Positions 10,382 through 18,983 of a stretch of DNA of 64,000 nucleotides are shown piece by piece. Source of the stretch: an uncultured Bacteroidales bacterium (GTDB taxonomy: Bacteria > Bacteroidota > Bacteroidia > Bacteroidales > P3); NCBI GenBank assembly GCA_900318175.1, contig ONJQ01000009.1, positions 23,291-87,290 of the forward strand, read 5' to 3'. Below the pieces are notes generated by a model that had not been told where the DNA came from, did no database searches, and worked only from the letters and a program-made list of their open reading frames with translations. Position 1 is the first letter of the stretch; the number at the start of each line of letters is the position of its first letter. The translations under genes and the position numbers were made by a program.

Positions 10382-13300
10382 TTATGCCTCAATTTGTTTT
10401 TGCTCGCGACGGGAAATCTCGAACACCACGGAACATGCAATGCAGACCGAAGAGAAGACACCGCAAACAACACCGACAAGGATGGCGAAGATAAAGCCAC
10501 GGATAACCTCACCACCGAAGATGAACATCATCAACAGCGTGAAGAATGTGGTACCACTGGTGTTGATTGTACGAGCCAAGGTTGAATTGATAGCATCGTT
10601 CATATGAGTTTTGAGAGTACGCTTGGGATAGAGCTTGCGGTATTCACGCACACGGTCGAAAATAACCACAGTAGCGTTGATAGAGTAACCGATAACCGTC
10701 AACACAGCTGCAATGAACGACTGATCCACATCGAGGTTGAAGGGAAGCAGGCCATGCAGCAGGGCGAAGATGCCGATGACAAGGATGGTATCGTGAGCCA
10801 AAGCCACAACACTACCCACACCGAAACGCCAGCTGCGGAAGCGGAGACCGATGTAAACAAACATGACAAGCAGACCGCCGATAACTGCCAAGAAAGCATT
10901 GCGGACAAGGTCGTTTGCAATCGAAGCACCAACCTGTTCAGACTGGATAATACCCAGCGGGTTGGTCTCAGTGCTGCGGAACTCGTCCTCAGAAATGGTG
11001 TTGGCAAAGAAGTCCTTCGTGCCAGCATAAAGCAGAGTAGCAATCTCGTTGTTCACAGATTCACCATCCTCATTGAATTTATACTTGGTGGTGATTTTCA
11101 ACTGAGAGCTGGGGCCGTAGGTTTTAACTTCAGGAGCCTCGCCGAACTGTTTGTCGAGGGCGGAACGAACGTCAACGGCATTGACGGGCTGGTCAAAGCG
11201 AACCACATAGGTACGACCACCAGTGAAATCGATACCACGGCTCAGGCCACGGGCAAAGATACCGATGAGGCAGATTGCCACGGCGCAGATAGCAATGGTG
11301 TAGAAAAGCTTGCGACGACCGATGAAATCGTATTTGGCATTGCGCATGAAGTTCTCCGAGAAGGGGAAGGAGAAGTTCATCTTCTTTTTGTGGTTCAGCA
11401 TCCAGTCGATGCAGAGACGAGTGATAAAGATAGAGGTGAACAGCGAGGTGACAATACCGATGCAGAGGGTCACGGCGAAGCCCTGAACAGGACCGGAACC
11501 GAACATAATCAGAACAAGACCCAGCAGGAAGGTAGTAACCTGACCGTCAATAATAGCGGAATAAGCGTTGCTGAAACCAGCCGACACGGCATTGGCCATG
11601 CTCGAACCGGCACGCAACTCTTCTTTGATACGTTCATATATAATAACGTTGCCGTCCACTGCCATTGCCAAGGTCAACACGATACCGGCGATACCAGGCA
11701 TGGTCAGAACTGCTCCCACCGAGGCGAGCACACCGAACAGCAAGAAGATGTTGGTCACAAGGGCGATGGCCGACACCCAGCCGCCGCGGTTGTAGAACAC
11801 CACCATATAAATAAGAACAATGATGAAAGCAAGGATGAACGAAATCAAACCCTTGTTGATGGACTCCTGACCCAGAGAAGGACCGACCACGGCTTCCTGG
11901 ACGATTACGGCAGGAGCGGGCAGCTTACCAGACTTCAGGATGTTGGCAAGGTCCTTAGCCTCTTCCAGTGTGAAACTACCCGTGATGGAGGAACGGCCAC
12001 CGGCAATCTCGCCGTTGACAACAGGGGCAGAATAGACCAGGTCATCAAGGACGATGGCGATGCACTTGCCCACATTCTCACCAGTGATGCGCTTCCAGTC
12101 GCGGGCGCCCTCACTGTTCATAGTCATGGAAATCTCATTGCCGCCGGCATTGCTGAAGTCCTGACGGGCATCGGTGATGACGCTACCGTCAAGCAGAGCG
12201 GCACCGTCGCGGGTATTGATGCGGATGGCAAAAAGCTGATAGATGTCGGAGCCGTCCTGAACGGGCTTGGCGCTCCAGAGGAACTTCACGGTGCGGCTGT
12301 CGATGACGCGCTTCTCAAAAGCAGTGGCGATCATGCGGCTGATGGCATCACGGCTCTTGGCGTGAGCATAGCCTACAACAGGACCTTCAAGCAAACCACC
12401 CTGGGGGTTGATGTTCGGCATCAACATATTCTCATTAAAGAGGGGGTGATCCTTTGACAACTCATCGGTCGAAGCACTCTCAGTGTTATTGTCAGCACCC
12501 AGGGCGCTCAGTAGCGAGTCGCTCTCGGCAACGGGCTCGGCAGTGGTGTCCACCACCTGGGCCGTCTCCTCGGTATTGGCTTCGGTGCCGCCAATAGAAG
12601 AGATATAGGAATCCACCTTGTCAAGCATCCGATAGGCCTCGGCATTGTCGTAGGTCAGCCAGAACTCCAACTGGGCAGTACCCTGGAGGAGCTTGCGGAC
12701 ACGCTGGGGATCCTTCACACCGGGCAGCTCGACAAGGATGCGCTCCGAAGCGCGCAACTGTTGGATGGTGGGCTGGGCCACACCAAACTTGTCGATACGC
12801 TGGCGAAGAATCTCATAGGTGCGGTCGTAAGCGCTGGCGGCCTCTTCCTTGACAACCTTGATCACAGCGTCGTTGTCATCGTTCAGTTTGATGCGGTCAC
12901 GCAGCTGGGTGTTGAAATAAGAAGCCAGCTGCACGTCGGGATTAACCTGACGGATTGCATCGTAGAACAACGACACGAAGTCGCGGTTGGTGGTTTTCTT
13001 CTGTGTGGCAAGGGCCATGTCGATAGCCTTGTTGAACACCGAATCCTCAGTGTGACCTGCCAATGCGCGAACCACATCAACGGTGGAAACTTCGAGCATC
13101 ACATTCATACCACCCTTCAGGTCCAGGCCGAGGTTAATCTCGCGAGACTGACACTGACGGTAGGTGTAACCCAGATAGACTTTCTCGCTTGCCATCGAGT
13201 CCAGGTAAGCGGCCTCGCGGGCAATGGAAAGAGAGTCTTTCAGTGATTGTGCGTACAGAGCATCACCATGCGATTTGGTGTTGATTAAATTTTGCGCTGT

Positions 13301-13438
13301 TGTGCTCTGAACATAGGCATCTGCCGCTTTTGCTGCGTTCTTCTCAACCCTGCTTGTAACAAAAGTAAACGACAATTGATACAAACATACCAAGACAAAT
13401 GCCCATGTAAGAAATCTAATAAGTCCTTTATTCTGCAT
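10382..13438 (-). CDS. secDF: Protein translocase subunit SecDF (fused)
   Basis: The 1018-aa product is a SecD-SecF fusion that uses proton-motive force to help Sec-exported proteins leave the translocon. The first TM helix is at about 8-28 and the SecD motif LGLDLKGG at 103-110. The periplasmic P1 head carries an unusual acidic low-complexity insert around residues 290-330 (EETAQVVDTTAEPVAESD). The SecD TM block has LAMAVDGNVIIYERI. The SecF half has SRGIDFTGGRTYVVRF and GYSINATVVIFDRVREY. Fused SecDF is the normal Bacteroidetes form. It is first in an operon that ends with T9SS genes, and a promoter lies about 50 nt upstream. Confidence 0.97.
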   Translation of the reverse strand: MQNKGLIRFLTWAFVLVCLYQLSFTFVTSRVEKNAAKAADAYVQSTTAQNLINTKSHGDALYAQSLKDSLSIAREAAYLDSMASEKVYLGYTYRQCQSREINLGLDLKGGMNVMLEVSTVDVVRALAGHTEDSVFNKAIDMALATQKKTTNRDFVSLFYDAIRQVNPDVQLASYFNTQLRDRIKLNDDNDAVIKVVKEEAASAYDRTYEILRQRIDKFGVAQPTIQQLRASERILVELPGVKDPQRVRKLLQGTAQLEFWLTYDNAEAYRMLDKVDSYISSIGGTEANTEETAQVVDTTAEPVAESDSLLSALGADNNTESASTDELSKDHPLFNENMLMPNINPQGGLLEGPVVGYAHAKSRDAISRMIATAFEKRVIDSRTVKFLWSAKPVQDGSDIYQLFAIRINTRDGAALLDGSVITDARQDFSNAGGNEISMTMNSEGARDWKRITGENVGKCIAIVLDDLVYSAPVVNGEIAGGRSSITGSFTLEEAKDLANILKSGKLPAPAVIVQEAVVGPSLGQESINKGLISFILAFIIVLIYMVVFYNRGGWVSAIALVTNIFLLFGVLASVGAVLTMPGIAGIVLTLAMAVDGNVIIYERIKEELRAGSSMANAVSAGFSNAYSAIIDGQVTTFLLGLVLIMFGSGPVQGFAVTLCIGIVTSLFTSIFITRLCIDWMLNHKKKMNFSFPFSENFMRNAKYDFIGRRKLFYTIAICAVAICLIGIFARGLSRGIDFTGGRTYVVRFDQPVNAVDVRSALDKQFGEAPEVKTYGPSSQLKITTKYKFNEDGESVNNEIATLLYAGTKDFFANTISEDEFRSTETNPLGIIQSEQVGASIANDLVRNAFLAVIGGLLVMFVYIGLRFRSWRFGVGSVVALAHDTILVIGIFALLHGLLPFNLDVDQSFIAAVLTVIGYSINATVVIFDRVREYRKLYPKRTLKTHMNDAINSTLARTINTSGTTFFTLLMMFIFGGEVIRGFIFAILVGVVCGVFSSVCIACSVVFEISRREQKQIEA

Positions 13439-13484
13439 ATCTTACGTGTTAAAGTTTTAATTAGTTATTACACTTTTTGAACAT

Positions 13485-13493
13485 GCAAAGATA
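13485..13493 (-). promoter_or_regulatory. Bacteroidetes -7 box upstream of secDF
   Basis: The minus strand reads TATCTTTGC, an exact match to the TAnnTTTGC element. A TTG triplet at 13513-13515 (minus) lies at the expected ~19-nt distance for the -33 element. It should drive the five-gene secDF-porV operon. Confidence 0.65.
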
Positions 13494-13536
13494 ACAAATT
13501 TTATCGACACAACAAGCATTTTTCCAAAAAAAGCCG

Positions 13537-13545
13537 TAATTTTGC
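13537..13545 (+). promoter_or_regulatory. -7 box upstream of radC
   Basis: TAATTTTGC matches the Bacteroidetes -7 consensus. It covers the TTG at 13542 that could be taken for an upstream radC start codon, so translation more likely begins at the ATG at 13563. It is divergent from the secDF promoter 43 nt away. Confidence 0.6.
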
Positions 13546-13562
13546 AAAAAAATAGAACTGAA

Positions 13563-14297
13563 ATGAACGACGACAACCCCGACACCACTCACAGAAGCCT
13601 CCCCATCAACCGCTGGGCCAAGGAAGACCGCCCTCGTGAAAAGATGCTCTCCATGGGCAAAAAAAGTCTTACCGACAGCGAGCTCATCGCCATCCTGCTC
13701 CGCACCGGAGTGACAGGCACCAGTGCCATCGATTTGGCCAAGCAACTGCTGCAATTGTCAAACAACAGCCTGACCGAGCTATCGCGTATGGAAATCAATG
13801 ATTTGAAGAAAGCTCACAAAGGGTTGGGGATGGCCAAGGCAGTCACCGTTATCGCTGCCCTCGAACTGGGCCATCGCATGATGCGCGAAGCTCGGGAAAT
13901 CAAAGAGGACATTGTGCGTGACTCCGACGACCTTTTCCGCTACATTGGACCCTCCATTTGGGACCTTCCCAACGAGGAGTTCTGGGCCATCTACCTCAAC
14001 CAACGCAACAAAGTGGTTCGACGGCTTCGCATTGGCTCAGGCGGGCTCACCCAAACCACCGTCGACCTTCGCATCATCTTCCGCGAAGCCCTGCAATACA
14101 ATGCCGTAGCCATCGCCGTAGCCCACAATCACCCCTCTGGCAGCCTCACCCCAAGCAATGCCGACAAAGACCTTACCCGGCGCATCGAGCAAGCCGGCAA
14201 AGTGCTAAGCATCAAACTTGTCGACCACATCATCGTGGGTATCCCACCCGAAGGCAAGCCGGCATACTACAGCTTCACTGAGCACGGTCTTTTGTAA
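13563..14297 (+). CDS. radC: RadC family JAB/MPN-domain protein
   Basis: The 244-aa product has the usual RadC layout. The N-terminus carries INRWAKEDRPREKM and SLTDSELIAILLRTG. A helix-hairpin-helix-like segment follows (LSRMEINDLKKAHKGLGMAK). The C-terminal JAB metalloprotease-like domain has the zinc motif H188-N-H190-P-S-G with S198 and D201. The family was named for DNA repair, but its biochemical role is unsettled. The ATG at 13563 was chosen because the alternative TTG at 13542 falls inside the -7 promoter box. The 3' end overlaps the convergent folB by 23 nt. Confidence 0.93.
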   Translation: MNDDNPDTTHRSLPINRWAKEDRPREKMLSMGKKSLTDSELIAILLRTGVTGTSAIDLAKQLLQLSNNSLTELSRMEINDLKKAHKGLGMAKAVTVIAALELGHRMMREAREIKEDIVRDSDDLFRYIGPSIWDLPNEEFWAIYLNQRNKVVRRLRIGSGGLTQTTVDLRIIFREALQYNAVAIAVAHNHPSGSLTPSNADKDLTRRIEQAGKVLSIKLVDHIIVGIPPEGKPAYYSFTEHGLL

Positions 14298-14637
14298 TCT
14301 CCACCGTCACGGAATCCAACTGTCCTCCCAGCGGAGGATTCAGCTTCGACACCCTCACCTCAACACGCTCAATTGCTGCAAATTCCGCCAACAATGCATT
14401 GGCCACCCGCTCGCCCACATGCTCCAGCAGGTGCGACGGACGTTCCACCTCGCGTTTCACTGCCTGGTAAACATCCAGATAGCTCACCGTATCGGCGATA
14501 TTGTCAGACTGTTGTGCACGCCGAGTATCCGTCTCGAATGCCACATCCAGCACAAAGTGGGTGCCGATGGCTTGTTCCTCGGCAAAACAACCATGGAAAG
14601 CATAAAAATGCATTCCGTTCAGCGTAATCTTGCTCAT
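14275..14637 (-). CDS. folB: Dihydroneopterin aldolase
   Basis: The 120-aa product converts 7,8-dihydroneopterin to 6-hydroxymethyl-7,8-dihydropterin plus glycolaldehyde in folate synthesis. Visible signatures are ITLNGMHFYAFHGCFAEEQ at the start, SDNIADTVSYLDVYQAV in the middle (the DxYxDVY-like strand), LLEHVGERVANALL with the active-site region, and RVSKLNPPLGG near the end. The ATG at 14637 fits the family's length; an in-frame ATG at 14664 would add nine atypical residues. It lies 159 nt downstream of pheS on the same strand and overlaps the end of radC tail to tail. Confidence 0.93.
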   Translation of the reverse strand: MSKITLNGMHFYAFHGCFAEEQAIGTHFVLDVAFETDTRRAQQSDNIADTVSYLDVYQAVKREVERPSHLLEHVGERVANALLAEFAAIERVEVRVSKLNPPLGGQLDSVTVEITKDRAQ

Positions 14638-14796
14638 CGCCCGAAAAAATTGACAATCATCCACAAGAAGAGTGGTTAATGTACATCCCGCACCAACTGC
14701 CCTTGCCTTTGTTCAAGAAGGGAGAAGTTCCCCCTTCAAGACCCCAAAAGCACTATTGCAGGATGCCACTGCACACCCCCTCGCAGAATGGGAGTT

Positions 14797-15846
14797 TTAT
14801 ACAATCGTGTCGAACTGCTTCAGGAAGCGTAGGTCGTTCTCGAAATAGAGACGCAGGTCGCGCACCTGATACTTCAGCATGGCCATTCTTTCCACACCCA
14901 TGCCGAGGGCGAAACCGCTATACTCGTTCGGGTCTATACCACATGCTTTCAACACATTGGGGTCAACCATGCCGCAGCCCAGAATCTCCAACCAGCCTGT
15001 GCCCTTGCAGATGTTGCAGCCCTTGCCGCCACAGATGCCGCAAGAGATGTCCATCTCAGCCGAAGGCTCAGTGAAGGGGAAGTACGACGGCCTCAGACGA
15101 ATCTGTGTCTGCTCGCCAAACATCTCTTTGGCGAAGTAGAGCAGCGTCTGCTTCAAATCGGCAAACGACACCTTCTTGTCAACATACAGTGCTTCAACCT
15201 GGTGGAAGATGCAGTGGGCGCGGGCACTGATGGCCTCGTTGCGGAACACGCGTCCCGGGGCGATAATACGGATCGGGGGCTTGTTGTTCTCCATCACACG
15301 CACCTGCACCGACGAGGTGTGGGTACGCAGAGCCACCTCCTGCTTGCCCTCCTCCTTCTCCACAAAGAAGGTGTCCTGCATGTCGCGGGCCGGATGGTCG
15401 TGGGGGAAATTGAGTGCCGAGAAAAGGTGCCAGTCGTCCTCAATCTCCACCGACTCTGCCACCGTGAAACCAATGCGCGAGAAGATGTCAATAATCTCGT
15501 TCATCACCACCGAGAGCACGTGGCGGCTGCCCATTTCGGAGAAGTCCGTAGGCATCGTCAAGTCGTTGGTGCTCTCCTGCGCCTGGTGCTCCTCAACAAA
15601 AGCCTTGAACTCCTCAATCTTTTGGGTTGCAGCAGTCTTCAGCATGTTGAGGGCCTTGCCAAGCTCCTTCTTCTCGTCGTTGGGCACAGCCTTGAACTGT
15701 TCGAAGAGCTCGTTGATAACACCCTTCTTGCCCAAATACTTCACGCGGAACATCTCTACCCGCGCAGCTCTGTCTTGAATGTTTTCAATCTGAGTGGCCT
15801 GGATATCATCGATATAGGCCTGAATTTTGTCGTATAAAATGCTCAT
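14797..15846 (-). CDS. pheS: Phenylalanyl-tRNA synthetase alpha subunit
   Basis: The 349-aa class II synthetase subunit charges tRNA-Phe as an alpha2-beta2 enzyme. It has an N-terminal coiled-coil arm (about 1-100), the conserved TMPTDFSEMGSRHVLS linker, and motif 2 with VFRNEAISARAHCIFHQVEA. A cysteine-bearing insertion, CGICGGKGCNICKGTGW, looks like a zinc-knuckle. Motif 3 is GFALGMGVERMAMLKY near the C-terminus. The start overlaps the stop of the upstream cyclophilin gene in an ATGA quartet (15843-15846), suggesting translational coupling. pheT is not in the window, as is usual in Bacteroidetes where the subunits are unlinked. Confidence 0.96.
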   Translation of the reverse strand: MSILYDKIQAYIDDIQATQIENIQDRAARVEMFRVKYLGKKGVINELFEQFKAVPNDEKKELGKALNMLKTAATQKIEEFKAFVEEHQAQESTNDLTMPTDFSEMGSRHVLSVVMNEIIDIFSRIGFTVAESVEIEDDWHLFSALNFPHDHPARDMQDTFFVEKEEGKQEVALRTHTSSVQVRVMENNKPPIRIIAPGRVFRNEAISARAHCIFHQVEALYVDKKVSFADLKQTLLYFAKEMFGEQTQIRLRPSYFPFTEPSAEMDISCGICGGKGCNICKGTGWLEILGCGMVDPNVLKACGIDPNEYSGFALGMGVERMAMLKYQVRDLRLYFENDLRFLKQFDTIV

Positions 15847-16532
15847 CTTTCAATAATAGTCATCTTCATTTTAACATCCTCAAGCGGTCTGTCCATCGGA
15901 CCGCACGGCACTGCGGCAATCTTGTCAATCACCTCCATGCCTTCCACCACCTCGCCGAAGACCGTATAGTCCCCGTCCAGGAAAGGCGTGCCGCCCAGCG
16001 TGGCGTACACCTCGGCCTGCTCCTTGGTGAAACTGCGTCCCATGCGCTGTTCCACCATCTTCAGCCGTTCGGCATCCCATTTTGTGCCTTGCACAATGTA
16101 GAACTGGCATCCCGACGACCGTTTCTCGGGGTTCACCTGGTCGGCTTGACGGGCTGCCGCCAAGGCTCCCTTCTTGTGGAACAATCCCGGCACAAACTCC
16201 GCTGGAATAGTGTATCCCACGTCGCCGTCACCCAGCATCTGGCCGGGTTTGGCGTTGCGCGAATTGGGGTCTCCGCCCTGTATCATAAACTGATTGATAA
16301 CACGGTGGAAAAGTACATCGTTGTAAGTGCCTTCACTGACCAATTTTAAAAAATTATCGCGGTGAAGAGGGGTCTCATTATACAGTTTGACCACCATGTC
16401 GCCATAAGAAGTCTCGATTTTTACATAGTACACCTTCTCACTCTTTCCCTTCTGTTTCACAGCCGTTTGTGCACTGATTCCCGTCAGAAACGCGAGAAAT
16501 GCAATCAAAAAACAAATTTTTTTTGTTGTCAT
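15843..16532 (-). CDS. Exported cyclophilin-type peptidyl-prolyl cis-trans isomerase
   Basis: The 229-aa product begins with a signal peptide (MTTKKICFLIAFLAFLTGIS, cleavage after SAQ). The cyclophilin fold follows: YGDMVVKLYNETPLHRDNFL, then the active-site strand VLFHRVINQFMIQGGDPN. GSQ/GCQFYIVQG and FGEVVEGMEVIDKIA complete the core. It should catalyse proline isomerisation during folding in the periplasm. An insertion around residues 130-170 (MVEQRMGRSFTKEQAEVYATL) is longer than in minimal cyclophilins. The ATG at 16532 is preferred to 16574 because a minus-strand -7 box lies between them. It is coupled to pheS by a 4-nt overlap. Confidence 0.93.
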   Translation of the reverse strand: MTTKKICFLIAFLAFLTGISAQTAVKQKGKSEKVYYVKIETSYGDMVVKLYNETPLHRDNFLKLVSEGTYNDVLFHRVINQFMIQGGDPNSRNAKPGQMLGDGDVGYTIPAEFVPGLFHKKGALAAARQADQVNPEKRSSGCQFYIVQGTKWDAERLKMVEQRMGRSFTKEQAEVYATLGGTPFLDGDYTVFGEVVEGMEVIDKIAAVPCGPMDRPLEDVKMKMTIIER

Positions 16533-16547
16533 ACCGTCTTTTTTTAT

Positions 16548-16556
16548 TATCTTTGC
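16548..16556 (+). promoter_or_regulatory. -7 box for the lipoprotein/DUF4301 pair
   Basis: TATCTTTGC is an exact consensus match, with TTG at 16526-16528 spaced about 19 nt upstream as the -33 element. The lipoprotein ATG is 53 nt downstream. Confidence 0.65.
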
Positions 16557-16560
16557 AGAT

Positions 16561-16569
16561 GCAAAAGTA
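16561..16569 (-). promoter_or_regulatory. -7 box for the cyclophilin-pheS unit
   Basis: The minus strand reads TACTTTTGC, matching TAnnTTTGC. It lies 28 nt upstream of the chosen cyclophilin start and only 4 nt from the opposing plus-strand box, so the two promoters share DNA. No well-spaced -33 element is obvious. Confidence 0.5.
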
Positions 16570-16609
16570 GTCAAAAAAATTCATATAAACACAAAATACA
16601 AGAAAAATT

Positions 16610-17053
16610 ATGAAGAAAAAAACTCTGCCAATTTTGGGACTTCTGTTTATCAGCGCGTTATCTTTTCTCTCATTTGGCTCTTGCGAGAAGGATACAAAAT
16701 GCTATATCGAGGTCACAGTCTTAGATTCCAGGAAAGACAACAAGCCTGCTCCTGGTGCATGGGTCAAAATTCAATACGTTAAAAACAGCGAGGATGACAC
16801 CAATAGCAACGTCGTTGGAACCATCTCCGACACTGGCCAGTGCGACCAGAACGGTGTCTACCGCACCTTCTTCTACGCTCCCGCCATCTTCACCATCCAG
16901 GCCCGCATCGATGAGCCCGACTCTGTCAACCACAAATTCTACTATCGCGAGGGCGAGCGCACCGTCCGTCTGAAGGAAGGCGAAACCGTCACCAGCAGCG
17001 TCAAAGTGACCAGCGATAAGAAATTAGGCCGCGCCGACTTCAGACCCATTTAA
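16610..17053 (+). CDS. Hypothetical lipoprotein
   Basis: The 147-aa product has a lipoprotein signal: a basic start, a hydrophobic core and SFGSC with Cys24 as the likely lipidated residue. The mature part begins EKDTKCYIEVTVLDSRKDNK and resembles a beta-sandwich carboxypeptidase-regulatory or Ig-like fold (PAPGAWVKIQYV, GVYRTFFYAPAIFTIQA). No catalytic motif is visible. It lies 19 nt upstream of the DUF4301 gene and shares its promoter, so the two may function together, though DUF4301 looks cytoplasmic. Function is not known. Confidence 0.8.
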   Translation: MKKKTLPILGLLFISALSFLSFGSCEKDTKCYIEVTVLDSRKDNKPAPGAWVKIQYVKNSEDDTNSNVVGTISDTGQCDQNGVYRTFFYAPAIFTIQARIDEPDSVNHKFYYREGERTVRLKEGETVTSSVKVTSDKKLGRADFRPI

Positions 17054-17072
17054 TCACTAACACCCTTTATCT

Positions 17073-18620
17073 ATGTCTGCCAAGTTTTCAGCCCAAGACC
17101 TTCAGCAAATCGCCAGCCTCGGTTTGACCGAAGCCGACGTACAGCACCAGATTGACAACTTCCGCCAAGGGTTCCCCAAAACCGAACTTGTCGAGGCTGC
17201 CACTGTCGACAATGGAGGCATTCTCCGCCTCTCCGACGAGGAAATCAACCGCTACGCCTCCATCTACGCCACAGCCTCGCAAGGCAAGAAAATCCTTAAA
17301 TTCGTGCCCGCCTCTGGGGCTGCCACCCGCATGTTCAAGGATCTCTACTCCTTTGCAGCCACCTATTTCGGCATCGACTACAAGATTGAGAAGGAGCACC
17401 CTTCGGTCAAGGAATTCCTTGAAAATATTCGCACCTTTGCCTTCTTCGACGACCTCGTAGGCTGCATGGCCAAGCACCAAGCCGACTTCGGCGATTATAT
17501 GGACCGCGGCGACTTCTCCACCGTCATCAACTTCCTGCTCAAGGAGCAATACATGGGCTATGGCAATCTGCCCAAGGGACTCCTCAAGTTCCACAAATAC
17601 GGGCACCTGCAACGCACACCCCTCGAAGAGCACATTGTGGAAGGTGCCGAGTACGCCCGCATGAGCGACGACACCGTCAACCTCCACTTCACCGTCTCGC
17701 CCGAGCATCGTCCGCTCTTCCGCAAGAAGGTGGCCGAGGTCAAACGCTACTACGAGGATGCTTTCCACGTCAAGCTCAACATCTCATTCTCAGAGCAGAA
17801 GCACTACACGGACATCATCGCTGTCGACGAACAGAACAACCCCGTGCGCGACGAGGAGGGACGCCTCATCTTCCGTCCCGGCGGACACGGCGCCCTCATT
17901 GAGAACCTCAACGAGCAGCGCGCCGATCTCATCTTCGTCAAAAACATCGACAACGTTGTGCCAGACTGGATGAAGCACAGCACCATCATCTACAAGAAAG
18001 TGCTGGCCGGTCTGCTCCTCAACCTGCAGCAGCAATGCTTCGACCATCTCCACACCCTCGACCATGGGGCAACTCCCAGCCAGCTCGAAGCCATTGAGCA
18101 ATTCGTCCAGCACCAACTGCACCTCGAACTGCCCGAATGCTACCCCCAACTCGGCCCCGACGAGAAGGCTCAACGCCTGCACGACCTGCTCAACCGCCCC
18201 ATGCGCATCTGCGGCATGGTACGCAACCAAGGAGAACCCGGCGGTGGCCCCTTCTTCACACGCAACACCCATGGAATCAAGAGCCTCCAGATTGTGGAGA
18301 CTGCCCAGATTAACCGCAAAGACCCCAACCAAGAAGCCATTCTTGCCAGTGCCACCCACTTCAACCCCGTCGACCTTGTGTGCGCCACCAAGAACTACAA
18401 AGGACGCTATTTCGACCTTCGCAAATATGTCGACCCCGCCACAGGCTTCATCAGCAAGAAGAGCAAAGGAGCCACCGTGCTCAAATCGCAGGAGCTCCCC
18501 GGCCTCTGGAATGGAGCCATGGCAAACTGGATTACTCTCTTCGTCGAAGTTCCATTGGCCACCTTCAATCCCGTCAAAACAGTCAACGACCTGCTCCGCA
18601 AAGAGCATCTCGAAGCTTAA
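17073..18620 (+). CDS. DUF4301 family protein
   Basis: The 515-aa product has no signal peptide. Its N-terminal third carries KILKFVPASGAATRMFKDLY (about residues 79-98), characteristic of DUF4301 and reminiscent of the glycine-rich loop of nucleotidyltransferases. Other conserved-looking blocks are FRPGGHGALIENLNEQRADL, FVKNIDNVVPDW, GMVRNQGEPGGGPFF and RKDPNQ. The GHGALI and PGGGPF stretches suggest a sugar-nucleotide or phosphate-binding site. The family is largely confined to Bacteroidetes and has no established activity. It is second in a two-gene unit and followed by a strong terminator. Confidence 0.85.
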   Translation: MSAKFSAQDLQQIASLGLTEADVQHQIDNFRQGFPKTELVEAATVDNGGILRLSDEEINRYASIYATASQGKKILKFVPASGAATRMFKDLYSFAATYFGIDYKIEKEHPSVKEFLENIRTFAFFDDLVGCMAKHQADFGDYMDRGDFSTVINFLLKEQYMGYGNLPKGLLKFHKYGHLQRTPLEEHIVEGAEYARMSDDTVNLHFTVSPEHRPLFRKKVAEVKRYYEDAFHVKLNISFSEQKHYTDIIAVDEQNNPVRDEEGRLIFRPGGHGALIENLNEQRADLIFVKNIDNVVPDWMKHSTIIYKKVLAGLLLNLQQQCFDHLHTLDHGATPSQLEAIEQFVQHQLHLELPECYPQLGPDEKAQRLHDLLNRPMRICGMVRNQGEPGGGPFFTRNTHGIKSLQIVETAQINRKDPNQEAILASATHFNPVDLVCATKNYKGRYFDLRKYVDPATGFISKKSKGATVLKSQELPGLWNGAMANWITLFVEVPLATFNPVKTVNDLLRKEHLEA

Positions 18621-18643
18621 GCACAACATTTTCCATCCTTTCG

Positions 18644-18675
18644 CCGTCCCGCATGCCTTGCGGGACGGTTTTTTT
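18644..18675 (+). terminator. Terminator after the DUF4301 gene
   Basis: A perfect 10-bp stem (CCGTCCCGCA at 18644-18653, complement at 18659-18668) with a 5-nt loop is followed by seven T residues. Confidence 0.92.
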
Positions 18676-18780
18676 CTTCTTGCACCCATCTGCCCGGCCT
18701 CCGCCCTCCCCTACCCCTGCCATGCAACACGCAAAGGCCTGGCCGTCCGGCAACAAATAGTCTCAGTTGCTCTTCCTCCA

Positions 18781-18836
18781 CTCCTTTTAGGTCAGTTCTC
18801 TAACATTTGTTCCTCATTTCTTCCTTTTTCATTGGA
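18781..18836. repeat. Dispersed 56-bp repeat, copy 1
   Basis: This stretch, starting CTCCTTTTAGGTCA and ending TTCCTTTTTCATTGGA, matches 63945-64000 at about 48 of 56 positions without gaps. Both copies follow a CCCTCCCCTACCC run. It lies in a 363-nt spacer that otherwise holds only two terminators. Confidence 0.65.
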
Positions 18837-18924
18837 TAAATGAACTACGAAATGAGGGCCAAATGAACGGGAAGGAGCGAAGCGAGAGCGGACGGACAGC
18901 GGGAATGGACAGAGGACGGCGGGG

Positions 18925-18960
18925 ATAAAAAAGCCGAGAGGTCACAAGCGACCTCTCGGC
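18925..18960 (-). terminator. Terminator after the TPM-domain gene (minus strand)
   Basis: A perfect 11-bp stem (GCCGAGAGGTC at 18933-18943, complement at 18950-18960) is followed on the minus strand by six T residues. It lies 23 nt past the stop at 18984. Confidence 0.88.
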
Positions 18961-18983
18961 ACAAAATAGCAGCTAAAAAAATG

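Noticed and set aside
10604-12457. 617-codon open frame on the plus strand
   Set aside because: It is antisense to secDF. Its product is rich in His/Asp/Thr without any domain, as expected of a codon-bias shadow.
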